Positions 49,748 through 58,082 are shown, counted from the first letter of the stretch. The stretch is DNA of 64,000 nucleotides from an uncultured Acidimicrobiaceae bacterium (GCA_947259275.1 CAMYMH010000003.1:1-64000); one strand, 5' to 3'. The notes: generated by a model not told the origin, from the letters alone. Program-made: numbers and translations.

Positions 49748-50293
49748 GCAGCGGCCGGCAAGGAGGCGGCTCCAAGCAACGATGGTGATTTGGGTCTCCT
49801 TCCGTCCTCGAAGCTCCGCTCCGAGTCCACCTTCCCCTCAGGTGTCGCATTTCGCGATAGGTGCGACACGAGGGGAGGCCATCACCGGCTGGGGGTCGGT
49901 CGCTCTTGCTCCCCGCCCTGAGGGCGGGGTGGCTCCGCCGATAGGCGGAGCCGGGGTGGGGGAAGCCAGGAACCCTGCAGATCACTGGATTTGCCGGCAT
50001 GAGTGTCTCCCCCCATCCGTCCTCGGAGCTTGGCCGGGCTTTGCCCGGCTGAGGAGTTGCTTCGCATCTCCATAGGAACGCGAAGCGTTCCCGGGACCCG
50101 AAGGGAACCGCGATAGATCACCTCAGGGGAAGGAAGAAGAACGCGAGCGGGAATCCTCGAAGGTGTCGCACACAAACCGCGATAGATCCCCTCGAGGGGA
50201 AGGAAGAGAGGGGCTCTTGAACCCTGCGGAGATCTTGCGCAACGCGGCAATAACCGACCCGATTGACACCCCTCCGGGGGAGGGAACGCCTCG
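49748..50293. repeat. 546-base repeat mosaic after the permease gene
   Basis: No gene was found. In order: double-hairpin element copy 2 (about 49838-49975); a GTCTCCCCCCATCCGTCCTCGG module; GCCGGGCTTTGCCCGGC; GGAACGCGAAGCGTTCC; GGGACCCGAAGGGAACC; then two tandem units of ACCGCGATAGATC followed by CCTC and GGGGAAGGAAGA (about 50107-50210), the second holding AAGGTGTCGCACACA. The last module recurs reversed at 54601-54700. Confidence 0.8.
49838..49975 (+). repeat. Double-hairpin dispersed element, copy 2
   Basis: Same module order as copy 1: GGTGTCGCATTTCGCGA with a GTGCGACAC return arm, a spacer, CTTGCTCCCCGCCCTGAGGG, CTCCGCCGATAGGCGGAG, CGGGGTGGGGGA and CCAGGAACCC. The spacer GGTCGGTCGCTCTT is shared in reverse with copy 3, not with copy 1. 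Confidence 0.8.
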
Positions 50294-50734
50294 CTACAAC
50301 TCCAAGCGCAACATCACCTCGCCGCCCTTCACCTCGCCGGTGTCGACGAAACCGAAACCCTCGTAGAAGGACTGCGGGCTTCCCTCCCCGGGGACGGAGC
50401 CGACGATGATCTCAGTGGCGTGTGGTCGGGTTCGCACGTAGTCCACGAGCAGCTCCAGTGCCCGCCGCCCATAGCCCTTTCGCTGGTGGCCGTCGGCGAG
50501 CATCATCCGCCACAAGTAGTACCGGGGGGTCTCCGTGTCGTCATACAGCATGATGAAGCCGACCGGCTCGTCGTCGGCATAGATGCCGCGGAACCATGCC
50601 TTCGGCTCGAAGTAAGCCTCGGCGATTGACATCGCGTTGGGTGCCACCAGGTGAGTCTGGTTCTCGGCCACCTCGAGATCTACGATCTGGCGAACCGTGT
50701 CTTTCGTGACTTCTCGAAGGGTGACCTCGGCCAT
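50294..50734 (-). CDS. GNAT-family N-acetyltransferase (spermidine/spermine type)
   Basis: The 146-residue protein has the GNAT fold: VTLREVTKDTVRQIVDLEV, AYFEPKAWFRGIYADDEPVGFIMLYDD, LWRMMLADGHQRKGYGRRALELLVDYVR (acetyl-CoA loop H-Q-R-K-G-Y-G-R), GSPQSFYEGFGFVDTGEV. It most resembles BltD/PaiA-like diamine acetyltransferases. Its neighbours give no further clue. Confidence 0.85.
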   Translation of the reverse strand: MAEVTLREVTKDTVRQIVDLEVAENQTHLVAPNAMSIAEAYFEPKAWFRGIYADDEPVGFIMLYDDTETPRYYLWRMMLADGHQRKGYGRRALELLVDYVRTRPHATEIIVGSVPGEGSPQSFYEGFGFVDTGEVKGGEVMLRLEL

Positions 50735-50767
50735 GGATTGAGGCTACTGACTAGCCGTCTACCTCGG

Positions 50768-51337
50768 TCAGAGGACGAGTAGCACCAGACCCCCGAGCGC
50801 CAGCAAAACGACCAACCCCGCTCCCAGCGCGGCCGCTCCCACCCACAGGAGGAACACCGGATTGAACAGCCGGGCCGAACCGACCACTGCCCCTACCACC
50901 GACCCGAACTCGGACCGGAAGTCACGTAGCCGCCCCAGCGACCCGAGCAGCGAGACCAGCGACCGCAATCCCGGTTTGGCCGCAATTCCGGCAACCTCGG
51001 CTCCCAGCTCAGACCCGCCTTCAGTCACGAGCTCGGAGATGTCGTCGAGCGCCGACTCCGATCCGGACACCGTGGCGTGCAATAGCCGGCCGAACATCAC
51101 CAGGACGAGGCCGGGCCCAGCCAGGGCCCCCAGCACGACCAGAAAGAACAGGAACCGACCCACCGAGTCAAAGGCCCACCTGCCGAAGAGGGTGAGCCAA
51201 GCAACCGGCGCCGCCAGCAGCGCCAGTCGCCCCATCCAGCCTGATCGCCGGGCGATGCCGTCGGCGAGTGATTGCACGCGGGCGACCAGCCCGCCAAGCA
51301 TCCTGGCCCGTTCGGTCACCGATTCGGGCAGCTTCAT
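50768..51337 (-). CDS. Small membrane protein of unknown function
   Basis: The 189-residue protein has hydrophobic helices at about residues 35-55, 60-85 (FLFFLVVLGALAGPGLVLVMFG) and 160-189 (LLWVGAAALGAGLVVLLALGGLVLLVL), with a charged middle region. No family is recognised. ATG 51337 is preferred because the frame further upstream is antisense to the amylase remnant and repeat DNA. Confidence 0.6.
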   Translation of the reverse strand: MKLPESVTERARMLGGLVARVQSLADGIARRSGWMGRLALLAAPVAWLTLFGRWAFDSVGRFLFFLVVLGALAGPGLVLVMFGRLLHATVSGSESALDDISELVTEGGSELGAEVAGIAAKPGLRSLVSLLGSLGRLRDFRSEFGSVVGAVVGSARLFNPVFLLWVGAAALGAGLVVLLALGGLVLLVL

Positions 51338-51737
51338 GCGGGAGATTCTCGCATCCCGCAACTGGCGTTGTCGTCGCGGGCAACCTCCCCTGCTATGACG
51401 GCCCAGCGAAGACCGCGCCTGGATTTGCGCAGCAACTCCTAAGCAATGCGAAGCATTGCCAGAATGCGAAGCATTGCCGGTAGCCTGCACGGCCAGGACC
51501 ACGGCCTTTGACCAACCGCCCGCCTGGGTCTCGGATGCCATCTTCTGTCAACGCGTTTATTGTCGACCCTCCCTTCGGTTCCGGGCGAACCTCGCAAAGG
51601 TCGCCGAGCCCTTACAAGCCGCCCCCCACCCTCTTCAGGCTCGACGCTTCCAACCTGACCCGCCCGTCTGACAGTGGGTAGGGTGGGCCTCACGGAGCGG
51701 TGACATCCAGGAACCGCCGGATACTGGGGAGGATCCC
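51338..51737. repeat. Gap with palindromes and an amylase 5'-end remnant
   Basis: Between two genes lie GCAATGCGAAGCATTGC (51442-51458) and a second AATGCGAAGCATT (51461-51475), directly followed by the decayed amylase start (51480-51551). The right part (51552-51737) shows no recognisable feature beyond the promoter region of the SnoaL-like gene. Confidence 0.65.
51480..51551 (+). pseudogene. Remnant of the 5' end of a second alpha-amylase gene
   Basis: Translated at 51498-51551 the segment reads TTAFDQPPAWVSDAIFCQ, identical in 16 of 18 residues to the N-terminus of the amylase at 53069. DNA similarity extends upstream over GTAGCCTGC...CCA, but the start codon is AGG instead of ATG and the similarity stops after about 18 codons. 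Most differences are at third codon positions, so the copy was under protein-level selection before being cut. Confidence 0.8.
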
Positions 51738-52157
51738 ATGGCCGATCTCAAAGCACGAACGGAGCGAATATACGAAGAGGTCTTCAATCAAGGCAATCTC
51801 GACGTGATCGATGAGCTGCTGGCTGACGATTTTGTTGAGCATGAGGAACTCCCGCCGGGGATACCGCAAGGCAAAGATGCACCGCGGGCCTTCGCCACGA
51901 TGTTCCGCAGCGCCTTCCCCGACTTCAACATGGCGGTCGAGGAGATGCTCCAGGACGGCAACAAGGTGATTGCGAGGGTGCGTGTCTCCGGAACCCACAA
52001 GGGCGAGCTGATGGGCATTCCCCCCACTGACAAAACGTTCAACGTTGGCGCCATCGATATCCTCGAGTTTCGGGACGACAAAATCATCGGCCACTGGGGA
52101 ATCACGGACACTGCGGGCATGATGGAGCAGCTCGGAGTCACCAGCCCACCCGGCTAG
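51738..52157 (+). CDS. SnoaL-like polyketide cyclase / ester-cyclase family protein
   Basis: The 139-residue NTF2-fold protein (LKARTERIYEEVFNQGNLDVIDELLADDFVEHEELPPG, FRSAFPDFNMAVEEMLQDGNKVIARVRVSGTHKGELMGIPPTDKTFNVGAIDILEFRDDKIIGHWGITD) matches the SnoaL ester-cyclase family. Such single-domain proteins have diverse, mostly unknown small-molecule roles. Confidence 0.88.
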   Translation: MADLKARTERIYEEVFNQGNLDVIDELLADDFVEHEELPPGIPQGKDAPRAFATMFRSAFPDFNMAVEEMLQDGNKVIARVRVSGTHKGELMGIPPTDKTFNVGAIDILEFRDDKIIGHWGITDTAGMMEQLGVTSPPG

Positions 52158-52254
52158 TAACCCTCTCCTCGGCTTCGCCGGGACTCGGGAAGGCTTCGCC
52201 TTCCCTGGCAGTTGCGAGGCAACTGCTTAGCAACCCGTACGGTTGCCTGCATCC
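52158..52254. repeat. Cluster of short palindromes
   Basis: GGAAGGCTTCGCCTTCC (about 52189-52205), GCAGTTGCGAGGCAACTGC (about 52208-52226) and GCAACCCGTACGGTTGC (about 52230-52246) stand side by side. The stems differ; the triloops are TTC and GAG, and the third has a longer loop. No coding sequence. Confidence 0.75.
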
Positions 52255-52992
52255 CTAAAGGTTGCCCTCCTCCGGGAGGAGAGAACTAGAGAGCGCGCGC
52301 TCGGCATCGATCCGCGCGGCGCGGCGTCGCACGCGGAGGAAGCCGGCGAGCTGCAATGCCACCGCCACACCGAGAATGGCAGCAGTCACCGCGGCATGTC
52401 GAATGTTGCGCCGCTCTGAATACTGCATCGCGAATGCGTGGACGATCACCAGTGCCAGGGCGGGATAAGCCAGGCGATGGAGGCGCTTCCACTGCGCGGC
52501 TCCCATCCTGCGCAGTGACTGATCACGGGACGTGAGGGCAAGGATGGCCAAGAGGACCAATGCGCCCAGCCCGGCCCAGTAGGCGACGCCGAAGCTGTCA
52601 ATGAGATTGCCGGCCTCGGGGATGATGCGCTCGAACGGCCCCCAGAAGGCCCACCCCCGGGAGTGCACCGTCAGTCCGCCCGGCAGGTGCAGCACCGAGA
52701 AGACCGCGGCCCAGACCCCGGTCGCTCGCCGCCACGGCAGGTGCACCGGACGGCGTTCTCGGCCCAGCAGCACCCGCACAGGCCCGATCGAAAGCGTGAT
52801 CACGACGAGGATGAGGGCCACTGTGCCCGTGGCGACGTTGTACCGCCACAGCTCGCCGTCCGCCTTACGACCGAGCGACGTATCAACCCACAGCTCGGTC
52901 GAGAGCACATCGAGAAGGAAATAGATGAGAACGGTGGCCGTCGCTGTCGCGGCCGCCACGACGACGTGCCGGCTCCAGCCGCGTTTCGCCAT
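52255..52992 (-). CDS. Ferric-reductase-like transmembrane protein
   Basis: The 245-residue protein has about six membrane helices and the ferric reductase/YedZ-type pattern: YNVATGTVALILVVITLSIGPVRVLLG, WRRATGVWAAVFSVLHLPGGLTVH, SLRRMGAAQWKRLHRLAYPALALVIVHAFAMQYSE, with paired histidines able to bind two b hemes. It resembles the heme subunit MsrQ or eukaryotic-like ferric reductases without the flavin domain. It might pass electrons across the membrane. It is divergent from the amylase gene. Confidence 0.8.
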   Translation of the reverse strand: MAKRGWSRHVVVAAATATATVLIYFLLDVLSTELWVDTSLGRKADGELWRYNVATGTVALILVVITLSIGPVRVLLGRERRPVHLPWRRATGVWAAVFSVLHLPGGLTVHSRGWAFWGPFERIIPEAGNLIDSFGVAYWAGLGALVLLAILALTSRDQSLRRMGAAQWKRLHRLAYPALALVIVHAFAMQYSERRNIRHAAVTAAILGVAVALQLAGFLRVRRRAARIDAERALSSSLLPEEGNL

Positions 52993-53068
52993 GAAATGAA
53001 TGTACTTCGGATACGGTGAACGAGCACGTCCGCCTCTGGGTAGCCGCAGGTGAGTAGCCTGCTCCACC

Positions 53069-54532
53069 ATGACCACATCGTTTGACCAGCCACCCGCGTG
53101 GGTTTCCGACGCCATCTTCTATCAGATCTTCCCTGATCGATTTGCCAGCTCCGACCGGCTGCCCAAGCCCCGCAACCTCGAGCCGTGGGACGAATACCCG
53201 ACCTTCCACGGATACAAGGGTGGAGACCTCTACGGAGTGCTCGAGCACCTCGATTGGCTGACCGACCTCGGCATAAACGCCATCTATTTCAATCCCATCT
53301 TCCAGTCGGCGTCCAACCATCGCTACCACACCCACGACTTTTTCAAGATCGACCCACTGCTCGGCGGCGAGGAGGCATTCGACGAGCTGCTGCGGGCATG
53401 TCACTCCCGCGGCATCCGGGTGGTGCTCGACGGGGTGTTCAATCACGCCAGCCGCGGGTTCTTCCAGTTCAACGATCTGCTCGAAAGCGGGTCGGATTCC
53501 CCCTGGATTGACTGGTGGCATGTTGATCGTTTTCCGCTTCAGGCGTACAACCACGAGGAGCCCGCCGGCTACGGCGCCTGGTGGGGGTTGCATGCTCTCC
53601 CGAAGTTCAATACCGAGAACGCCCAGGTGCGGGAGTACCTCATGCGGGTCGGTGAGTACTGGATCGAGCGTGGCATCGACGGCTGGCGTCTCGATGTTCC
53701 CGAGGAGATCAATACCAAAGGCTTCTGGGAGGAGTTCCGCACCCGCGTGCGGGCGAAGAACCCCGACGCCTACATCGTGGGCGAGATCTGGGGCGATGCC
53801 AGCGACTGGACAAACGGCGATCGCTTCGACGGCACCATGAACTATCTCCTCACCGGCTTCATCTTCCGCTACGTGGGCGGCCACCACGTCGTCGACGAAG
53901 TTGTCGAGGGCATCGCCTATGAGGTTCGCCCACCCCAGGACGGCGGTGGCTTCGCCGATGCAGTCGACCACCTGCACAACATGTACGGGGCCAGCACGCT
54001 GCAGGGTCATCTCAACCTGCTCGGCTCACACGACACGCCGCGGGTGATGACGGTGTTCGGAGGAGACACCCAGTCGGTCATCCTGTCCTCCCTCCTCCAA
54101 TTCACCTTCCCGGGAGCTCCATCGATCTACTACGGCGACGAGATCGGGCTGGGAGGCAAACGAGATCCCGACTGCCGCCGGGGCTTCCCGTGGGAGCATG
54201 AGCCGTCGTGGAATCAGGAAGTCCTGGAAGCGACCAGGTCGCTCGTCGCGCTCCGCAAATCGTGTCCCGCCCTCCGGACCGGGGAGTACCGGCGGCTGTG
54301 GCCGCACGCGGGCAAGTACCGGATCGGCCTCTACGTGTTCGAGCGCAGGTTGGACGGTGAGCGCATCGTGGTTGCGGTCAACAGCTCGGCCAGGGCCGAG
54401 TCGGCCGAGGTGCCCGGCATCGAAGGTCGGGACTTCCAAACCATGTGGGGCTCAGGCGGCATCAGCGACGATGGCGAGACGGTCGGAATTGCGCTCAAGG
54501 GGAGAAGCGCCGCGGTATGGAGGGTGAGCTAA
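53069..54532 (+). CDS. GH13 alpha-amylase-family enzyme (cyclomaltodextrinase/neopullulanase-like)
   Basis: The 487-residue enzyme has the conserved GH13 regions: GINAIYFNPIF, region I DGVFNH, region II GWRLDVPEEI (nucleophile Asp), region III GEIWGDASDW (acid Glu), region IV LLGSHDTPR, and region V-like LPKFNTENAQ, which points to the intracellular neopullulanase/cyclomaltodextrinase group. No signal peptide is present, so it acts on maltodextrins in the cytosol, fitting glgA and glgB in the window. The 5' end is duplicated as a remnant at 51480. Confidence 0.92.
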   Translation: MTTSFDQPPAWVSDAIFYQIFPDRFASSDRLPKPRNLEPWDEYPTFHGYKGGDLYGVLEHLDWLTDLGINAIYFNPIFQSASNHRYHTHDFFKIDPLLGGEEAFDELLRACHSRGIRVVLDGVFNHASRGFFQFNDLLESGSDSPWIDWWHVDRFPLQAYNHEEPAGYGAWWGLHALPKFNTENAQVREYLMRVGEYWIERGIDGWRLDVPEEINTKGFWEEFRTRVRAKNPDAYIVGEIWGDASDWTNGDRFDGTMNYLLTGFIFRYVGGHHVVDEVVEGIAYEVRPPQDGGGFADAVDHLHNMYGASTLQGHLNLLGSHDTPRVMTVFGGDTQSVILSSLLQFTFPGAPSIYYGDEIGLGGKRDPDCRRGFPWEHEPSWNQEVLEATRSLVALRKSCPALRTGEYRRLWPHAGKYRIGLYVFERRLDGERIVVAVNSSARAESAEVPGIEGRDFQTMWGSGGISDDGETVGIALKGRSAAVWRVS

Positions 54533-55349
54533 GAGCCGGGGAGGTTCATCTCCCCCGGAGGGTGTCCTGTGGCGGTGTGGGAGCATCACATTCGAGTCGT
54601 GCCACGCGCTATGTCTTCCTTCCCCTTGAGGTGATCTGTCGCGGTTTGTGTGCGATACCTTCAGAGGATTCCCCCTCGTGTTCTGGCTCCTTCTCCTGAG
54701 GGGAAGGTGGCCGAGGAGCGCAGCGACGAGGACGGATGGGGGGAGACATCGATACTCGAATACCAAGTGAATGGTGGGGTCCTGGCCTCCCCCACCCCGT
54801 CTCCGCCTATCGGCGGAGCCACCCCGCCCTCAGGGCGGGGAAGAAAGAGTGACCGACCCCGAACAGCCGTTGACGTCACATCGTGTCGCACGAGTCGCGA
54901 AATGCGACACCTCGAGGGGAAGGTGGACGGGAACCCTTCGGGTTCCTATGGAGTTGGGCAACCCTTCGGGTTGCTGAAGCAACTCCTAAGCCGGGCGAAG
55001 CCCGGCCGAGCTCCGAGGACGGATGGGGGGAGCGAAACGCTGCGCGTTCCTATGGAGTTGCGTAGCAACTCCTGAGCCGGGCAAGGCCCGGCCGCCCTCA
55101 GGGCGGGGAAGCACCAACCCGTCACCGAGCCGGCCTGGCAGCGACACCTGGGGTCACACCTGTCGCGAGATGCGACCCACGGAGGGGCAACCCTTTCTGC
55201 TAAGCAGTTGCTACGCAACTGCAAGTCGCTGGCTCGAGTTGCGAAGCAAATCGTATGGAACGCCAAGCGTTCCCGCCCCCTCCGCCCCTACGGGGCACCT
55301 CCCCCTCCGGGGGAGGTAAAGAAGCGTCCCGGCGACTGGCGACTGGGGA
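54533..55349. repeat. 817-base repeat mosaic, the largest in the window
   Basis: No gene. In order: CTCCCCCGGAGGG hairpin; reversed GATCTGTCGCGGTTTGTGTG module (54601-54700); GGAAGGTGG...GACGGATGGGGGG; reversed double-hairpin element (54778-54925); GGAACCCTTCGGGTTCC; GCAACCCTTCGGGTTGC; GCCGGGCGAAGCCCGGC; GACGGATGGGGGG again; GTTGCGTAGCAAC; GCCGGGCAAGGCCCGGC; CCCTCAGGGCGGGG; a TGTCGCGAGATGCGAC hairpin; GCAGTTGCTACGCAACTGC; GGAACGCCAAGCGTTCC; CCTCCCCCTCCGGGGGAGG. Modules are shared with 1-0.4, 42.9-43.2, 45.2, 49.8-50.2 and 52.2 kb. Confidence 0.85.
54778..54925 (-). repeat. Double-hairpin dispersed element, copy 3 (reverse strand)
   Basis: Read on the minus strand, the order is GAGGTGTCGCATTTCGCGA, return arm GTGCGACAC, a spacer ending GGTCGGTCACTCTTTCT, CCCCGCCCTGAGGGCGGGG, CTCCGCCGATAGGCGGAG, CGGGGTGGGGGAGGCCAGGA. 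It is the same element as copies 1 and 2 in the opposite orientation. Confidence 0.8.
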
Positions 55350-56120
55350 CTAGTTGATCAAGCCCTTGACGGCGGTGGCGATGCCGGAGGGGACTGCGAC
55401 CAGGCCGGGGATGAGGGGGTCGGGGTTGTTGAAAGTGGGAGTTGAGCCGTCCGGGTACATCACGGAACCTCCACCGGCGACTACCAGGGCGGTGGCGGCC
55501 GCAACGTCCCACTCGTTCTTGGGAGTGAGGGTCCAGGTGGCGTCGGCCAGACCGGCCGCTACCAGGGCCATCTTGTAGGCAACCGAGCCCATCGGGCGCA
55601 CCGTTATCGGACCGTCCTGGAACTGGTCCCACTCCCCCCGGCGAACCTCGCTGCGGCTCGCCAGCACCTCGACACCATCGATGCGATCAATCGAGCGGAC
55701 CGCGACCGGCGCCCGGTTCAGCGTGACACCGGATTCCAGCGACCCCACAACCCGTTGATCCATTACCAGGTTGGCGATGCCGCCAGCCACCGCCACGCCG
55801 CCTTCGACGAGACCGATCGACACGCACCACTCCGGGATCCCTTCCACGAACTCACGCGTCCCATCGAGCGGGTCAACGACCCAGACCCGCGATGCCGCCA
55901 GGCGGGCGGGACTATCGACCGTCTCCTCCGAGAGCCACCCGTCGCCTGCTTCGGGCAACATGTCGCGCAGCAACTCGTCGACCTTCTCGTCGGCTTCGGT
56001 CACCGGGTCACCGCCGCTCTTGCGGGTGGCATCGATGAATCCGGGGGTGTATTCGGCCAATACCATCGAGGCAGCATCCAGCGCCTGCTCGATGCGGTTC
56101 AGGTCGCGGACGTGGTCCAT
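55350..56120 (-). CDS. Inositol monophosphatase-family phosphatase
   Basis: The 256-residue protein has the Li+-sensitive phosphatase metal sites: GGDPVTEADEKVDELLRDML, WLSEET, WVVDPLDGTREFVEGIPEWCVSIGLVEGG and NEWDVAAATALVVAGGG. The family includes SuhB, CysQ and HisN; here the last (histidinol-phosphate phosphatase) or an inositol phosphatase for mycothiol/inositol metabolism is possible. ATG 56120 follows GAGGAG closely; ATG 56141 is an alternative. Confidence 0.88.
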   Translation of the reverse strand: MDHVRDLNRIEQALDAASMVLAEYTPGFIDATRKSGGDPVTEADEKVDELLRDMLPEAGDGWLSEETVDSPARLAASRVWVVDPLDGTREFVEGIPEWCVSIGLVEGGVAVAGGIANLVMDQRVVGSLESGVTLNRAPVAVRSIDRIDGVEVLASRSEVRRGEWDQFQDGPITVRPMGSVAYKMALVAAGLADATWTLTPKNEWDVAAATALVVAGGGSVMYPDGSTPTFNNPDPLIPGLVAVPSGIATAVKGLIN

Positions 56121-56187
56121 CTCTCTCCTCAAGCTCACCATCATCACAGTACGCGCTCGGGGGCTGGTGTCCAACGACGACAGCCTG

Positions 56188-57549
56188 CTAGGCCCGCCCA
56201 AGCACACTCTGGTAGACGTCAAGGTAGCGGCGGGCAGACGGATCCCATCCCCAATCAGCCCTCATTCCCTCCTGCTGGAGCTGCGCCCATCTGACCGGTT
56301 CATGCCGGTAAGTGTGCATCGCCCGCTCGACGGCGGCTGCCAGTGCCTCGGACGTGTAGTCGTAAAAGCCGAAGCCATTGGCCGTGGCGGGGTCGGCGTC
56401 GGCGTCGACGACGGTCGCGGCCAGGCCCCCGGTGAACCGAACCACCGGAGGCGCCCCGTATCGCATGGCATAGAGGTTGCCGAGGCCGCCCGGCTCGAAC
56501 CTGGAGGGCATCAGGAAGGAGTCGCCACCCGCCCACGCCAGCCGCGCCAGGTCCTCTGAATACCCCGCATGCCACACCGCCTCCGGGTGATCGGCCACCC
56601 ATCCGTCGACCCGCCCGTCCTCGTCGCCGTTGCCAACTGCCACCAGGCGGAAGCCGGCCTCGACGAGACGGCCGATCACCGGATCGAGCAGCTCGAGTCC
56701 CTTCTGACCGGTCATGCGCCCGACCATGCCAAACAGGACCCCCGAGCCATCGAGGCCGGTGCGAGCGATCAGCTCGTCCCGAGCCGCCGCCCGGCCCGAG
56801 AGGTCGTCGGGCCCGAATGGTTCGGGGATCGAGGCGTCGGTACGGGGATCGAAGCGCCGGATTTCGATGCCATTGAGAATGCCGATCACCGGATGGTCGA
56901 GGGCCGCCAGGTACTCGTTGAGCCCGGAGGACACCTCGGGGTCCTCGGCGATCTGCCGGGCGTAGGCAGCACTCACCGTCGTGACCTGGTCGGCAGCCAT
57001 GACCCCGGCCTTCAGGTAGTTGGCGCTGCCGTACCACTCGAACAGATCATGGGCCTCCGCTACATCGGCGAAGAGGTCGACCGCCTCCTCGACCGGCGCC
57101 ATCACCGAATAGGCCGCGTTGTGAAGAGTCAGCACCGTCGGGCGGGAGCTCAGCAGCGCGGTGGGGGCGGCCTGGGCATCGTGAAGATGCACGATGTCGA
57201 ACTGGCCGCTAAGAGCGGCCGCTACCCGGCAGAAGCGGCCCCATCGTCTCCACTCGTCTTCATACGCCGTCCCCGGCTCGGGGCCATAGATGCCGGGCCG
57301 GTCGAATGACTCGGGATCGTCGACCAGCAGGATGCGCACGCCTGCCTCGGTGTGCTGGTAGAGCGCAACCGCCGGGCCTTCACCGGGACGGGCCTCGCCC
57401 AGATCGGAGAGGAACTGGTACCGGGGCATTACCACCGTTACATCCACGTCGATCCTGCCGAGGGCGTGGGCAATTCCGGTGATGGCATCGCCCAGCCCCC
57501 CTGAGGTGGCAAAAGGAGCCATTTCGGCGACGACCATCAACACGTTCAC
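56188..57549 (-). CDS. glgA: GT5 glycogen/starch synthase-like glycosyltransferase
   Basis: The 453-residue protein matches glycogen synthase: MNVLMVVAEMAPFATSGGLGDAITGIAHALG, VLTLHNAAYSV, ADQVTTVSAAYARQI, GILNGIEIRRFDP, VGRMTGQKGLELL and PSRFEPGGLGNLYAMRYGAPPVVRFTGGLAATVVD. The GT5 loop K-T-G-G-L, whose lysine contacts the ADP-glucose phosphates in E. coli GlgA, reads T-S-G-G-L here, and EPCGL reads EPGGL. It may use another donor or be a divergent synthase. The start is GTG 57549. Confidence 0.82.
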   Translation of the reverse strand: MNVLMVVAEMAPFATSGGLGDAITGIAHALGRIDVDVTVVMPRYQFLSDLGEARPGEGPAVALYQHTEAGVRILLVDDPESFDRPGIYGPEPGTAYEDEWRRWGRFCRVAAALSGQFDIVHLHDAQAAPTALLSSRPTVLTLHNAAYSVMAPVEEAVDLFADVAEAHDLFEWYGSANYLKAGVMAADQVTTVSAAYARQIAEDPEVSSGLNEYLAALDHPVIGILNGIEIRRFDPRTDASIPEPFGPDDLSGRAAARDELIARTGLDGSGVLFGMVGRMTGQKGLELLDPVIGRLVEAGFRLVAVGNGDEDGRVDGWVADHPEAVWHAGYSEDLARLAWAGGDSFLMPSRFEPGGLGNLYAMRYGAPPVVRFTGGLAATVVDADADPATANGFGFYDYTSEALAAAVERAMHTYRHEPVRWAQLQQEGMRADWGWDPSARRYLDVYQSVLGRA

Positions 57550-57650
57550 GGGAGGTGTGCTCCTCGGGGAAGGTTTGTCGCATGGACGTTAGAGCAATCA
57601 GCCTCGTCGCACCGAGCCGTCTTCCGAAACGGCCAAGTGCCGAGCGTCAC

Positions 57651-58082
57651 TCAGCTCTCGACGAACTCGGCTAGCTCCTGCATACGGTCAGGAAGATGAC
57701 GGCCGACGACGCTGCTCACGATGGGAAGGGCAAGTAGGGCGGTGAACCCATCGGCGTCGAGCGAGAGACGAGCATGGAGGCGTGTCCTGGCCAGACTCTC
57801 GGCGGTGAGCGTTATCTCGATCTTGCCGCGCCACTCGGCCGCCTGGATCTTCATGAGCATGCGGCCGCGAGGCTCCGACTCCGCCACCTTCATGGTTCCG
57901 TTTAGTTCACTCCCGCCAATCTTGGCCGTCCAGGTGCACGACTTCAGGAGCCCGTCTGCGTGACGGATATTAGAGATTTCAGCTGCTCCCAGCAGCGCAC
58001 CCCACACACCCGCGTCCTGCAACGTCACCCAGGATTTCTCGAGGGAGGCGTCGGCCGTCACCGTGTCGGAGAAGCGAGGCAT
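57651..58082 (-). CDS. SRPBCC-fold protein (CoxG-like)
   Basis: The 143-residue protein (ASLEKSWVTLQDAGVWGALLGAAEISNIRHADGLLKSCTWTAKIGGSELNGTMKVAESEPRGRMLMKIQAAEWRGKIEITLTAESLARTRLHARLSLDADG) has the START/SRPBCC ligand-binding pattern, near the CoxG/carbon monoxide dehydrogenase subunit G and polyketide cyclase groups. Ligand unknown. Confidence 0.75.
   Translation of the reverse strand: MPRFSDTVTADASLEKSWVTLQDAGVWGALLGAAEISNIRHADGLLKSCTWTAKIGGSELNGTMKVAESEPRGRMLMKIQAAEWRGKIEITLTAESLARTRLHARLSLDADGFTALLALPIVSSVVGRHLPDRMQELAEFVES

Noticed and set aside
54533-55349. CRISPR array
   Set aside because: The repeated units are palindromes of different sequence, without constant repeats, regular spacers or cas genes.
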